Part shown: positions 4,548-5,399 of the stretch, piece after piece | Numbering within the stretch: position 1 is the stretch's first letter | Layout: each line of letters starts with the position of its first letter | Assembly: GCA_029881615.1 (NCBI GenBank) | Contig: JAOUMF010000184.1 | Location: 1 to 5,399 of the forward strand | Direction of reading: 5' to 3' | Source of the DNA: Alphaproteobacteria bacterium | Lineage (GTDB): Bacteria; Pseudomonadota; Alphaproteobacteria; UBA8366; JADFVY01 | DNA: 5,399 nt | Translations under genes and position numbers: made by a program | Notes under the pieces: model-generated | The model's input: only the letters and a program-made list of their open reading frames with translations | Database searches by the model: none | What the model was told of the DNA's origin: nothing

Positions 4548-5399
4548 CTATGCCCGCCGCCAGGCCGTGCCGCCCGGGCCGTCTTCCAGCAGGATTCCGG
4601 CCGCTATCAACTCGTCGCGGATGCGGTCGGCCTCGGCGAAGTTCTTGTTTCTGCGAGCCTCGATACGCGCCTCAACCAGCCGGTCGATTTCCGCGGCATC
4701 CATGCAGCCGACCCCGCCCCGCCGCGCAACCAGGCCTCGGGATCCTGCCATAGCAGACCCAGCAGTTCCGCCCCCGCCATCATGCGGCCCTTGGCCTCCG
4801 CGATTTCCATATCGGTCTCCGCCTTGTTGAGGCGGCTCAGCGACTCATGGAAATGGACCAGCGCCTGCGGCGTATTGAGATCGTCCTCCAGCGCCGCGCG
4901 CACATCGGGTGCTTCGGTGAACGCCGCATCGACCATGACGGTATCGCGCAACGCCAGGTAAAAGCGGTCAAGCGTCGCCTTGGCCTGGGCCAGGGCTTCC
5001 CTGGTGAAGTCCAGCGGCTGGCGGTAATGGGTCTGCAACAGGGTCAGGCGAATCGCCTCGCCGGGGAACTCGTCCAGCAATTCATGGACGGTATAGAAAT
5101 TGCCCAGCGATTTGGACATCTTCTCGCCCTCGGCCATCAGATAGCCGTTATGCATCCAGTATTTCGCGAAGATCTTGTCCGGATGGGCACAACGCGACTG
5201 CGCGATCTCGTTTTCATGGTGCGGGAAGATCAGATCCTGCCCGCCGCCATGGATATCGAACTCCGCGCCCAGATATTTCATGCTCATCGCCGAGCATTCG
5301 ATATGCCAGCCCGGGCGGCCGCGGCCCCAGGGGCTGTCCCAGCCGGGCGTTTCGTCGTCAGACGGTTTCCACAGCACGAAATCGGCGGCGTCCTTCTTG
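4548..5399 (-). CDS. cysS: Cysteinyl-tRNA synthetase, C-terminal part, with an apparent frameshift
   Basis: CysRS joins cysteine to tRNA-Cys in the cytoplasm (class I synthetase). The frame enters from the right edge with '[12 protein letters not shown]', so about 180 N-terminal residues, including the HIGH motif, are outside. Visible are 'GWHIECSAM', '[21 protein letters not shown]' and the ATP-binding loop KMSKSLGN. The Cys of IEC and the His/Glu of HHENE correspond to known zinc ligands. After '[13 protein letters not shown]' the frame drifts into unrelated sequence and stops at 4607. The expected C terminus, '[18 protein letters not shown]' through '[13 protein letters not shown]', continues in the neighbouring frame to a stop at 4548. 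One extra G in the G-rich run would restore a normal protein. The feature spans both frames. An essential gene with an otherwise intact C terminus suggests a sequence error or a very recent mutation. Confidence 0.92.
4712..4720 (-). other. Probable site of the cysS frameshift
   Basis: The minus strand reads GGGGCGGGG here, within a G-rich stretch. Upstream of it the cysS frame is right ('DPEAWLRGG'), and downstream the right frame is the one shifted by one base ('[11 protein letters not shown]'). A single missing G in either run of four explains both. The exact base cannot be fixed from one sequence. Confidence 0.7.

Noticed and set aside
4607..4720. Novel C-terminal tail of CysRS in the first frame
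   Set aside because: The conserved CysRS C terminus is present in the neighbouring frame over the same bases, so this tail is a frameshift product and not a new domain.
4712..4721. Programmed -1 frameshift in cysS
   Set aside because: The direction would fit, but there is no standard X-XXY-YYZ slippery site with a clear downstream structure, and CysRS is not known to need recoding. A lost G is simpler.

Overview
The window looks like ordinary chromosome from a GC-rich proteobacterium, most likely an alphaproteobacterium. This rests on gene content, codon use and closely packed genes, not on a database match. I see no RNA gene, insertion sequence, CRISPR array, prophage or attachment site. 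There are seven recognisable protein-coding loci and one more that is cut by the left edge.

Left end, minus strand (1-846): lemA is followed after a few bases by the start of a gene for an exported DUF2207 protein that runs off the window. LemA next to a DUF2207/TPM-type membrane protein is a recurrent bacterial pair.

Centre, plus strand (985-3444): three tightly packed genes look like one operon. They encode a LysE/RhtB-type amino-acid exporter, a fusion of an NAD(P)-binding SDR/epimerase-like domain to a four-helix DoxX-like membrane domain, and a small four-helix DUF2269 membrane protein. The last two overlap (GTGA). The operon ends against a convergent gene, with a GC-rich hairpin and a short T run at the junction.

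Right half, minus strand (3460-5399): in transcription order, the 3' part of cysS (cysteinyl-tRNA synthetase, its N-terminal part outside the window), a DksA/TraR-type C4 zinc-finger regulator, and a membrane-anchored protein that I read as a strongly diverged LemA-family member.

The points most worth a second look are an apparent one-base frameshift in cysS within a G-rich stretch, the diverged second LemA-like protein, a 24-bp in-frame tandem repeat directly in front of the active-site Tyr of the SDR protein, and an inverted repeat on the predicted transcription start of the DksA-like gene. I found no convincing novel multi-gene system. The SDR-DoxX plus DUF2269 pair is the nearest thing to an uncharacterised membrane module.
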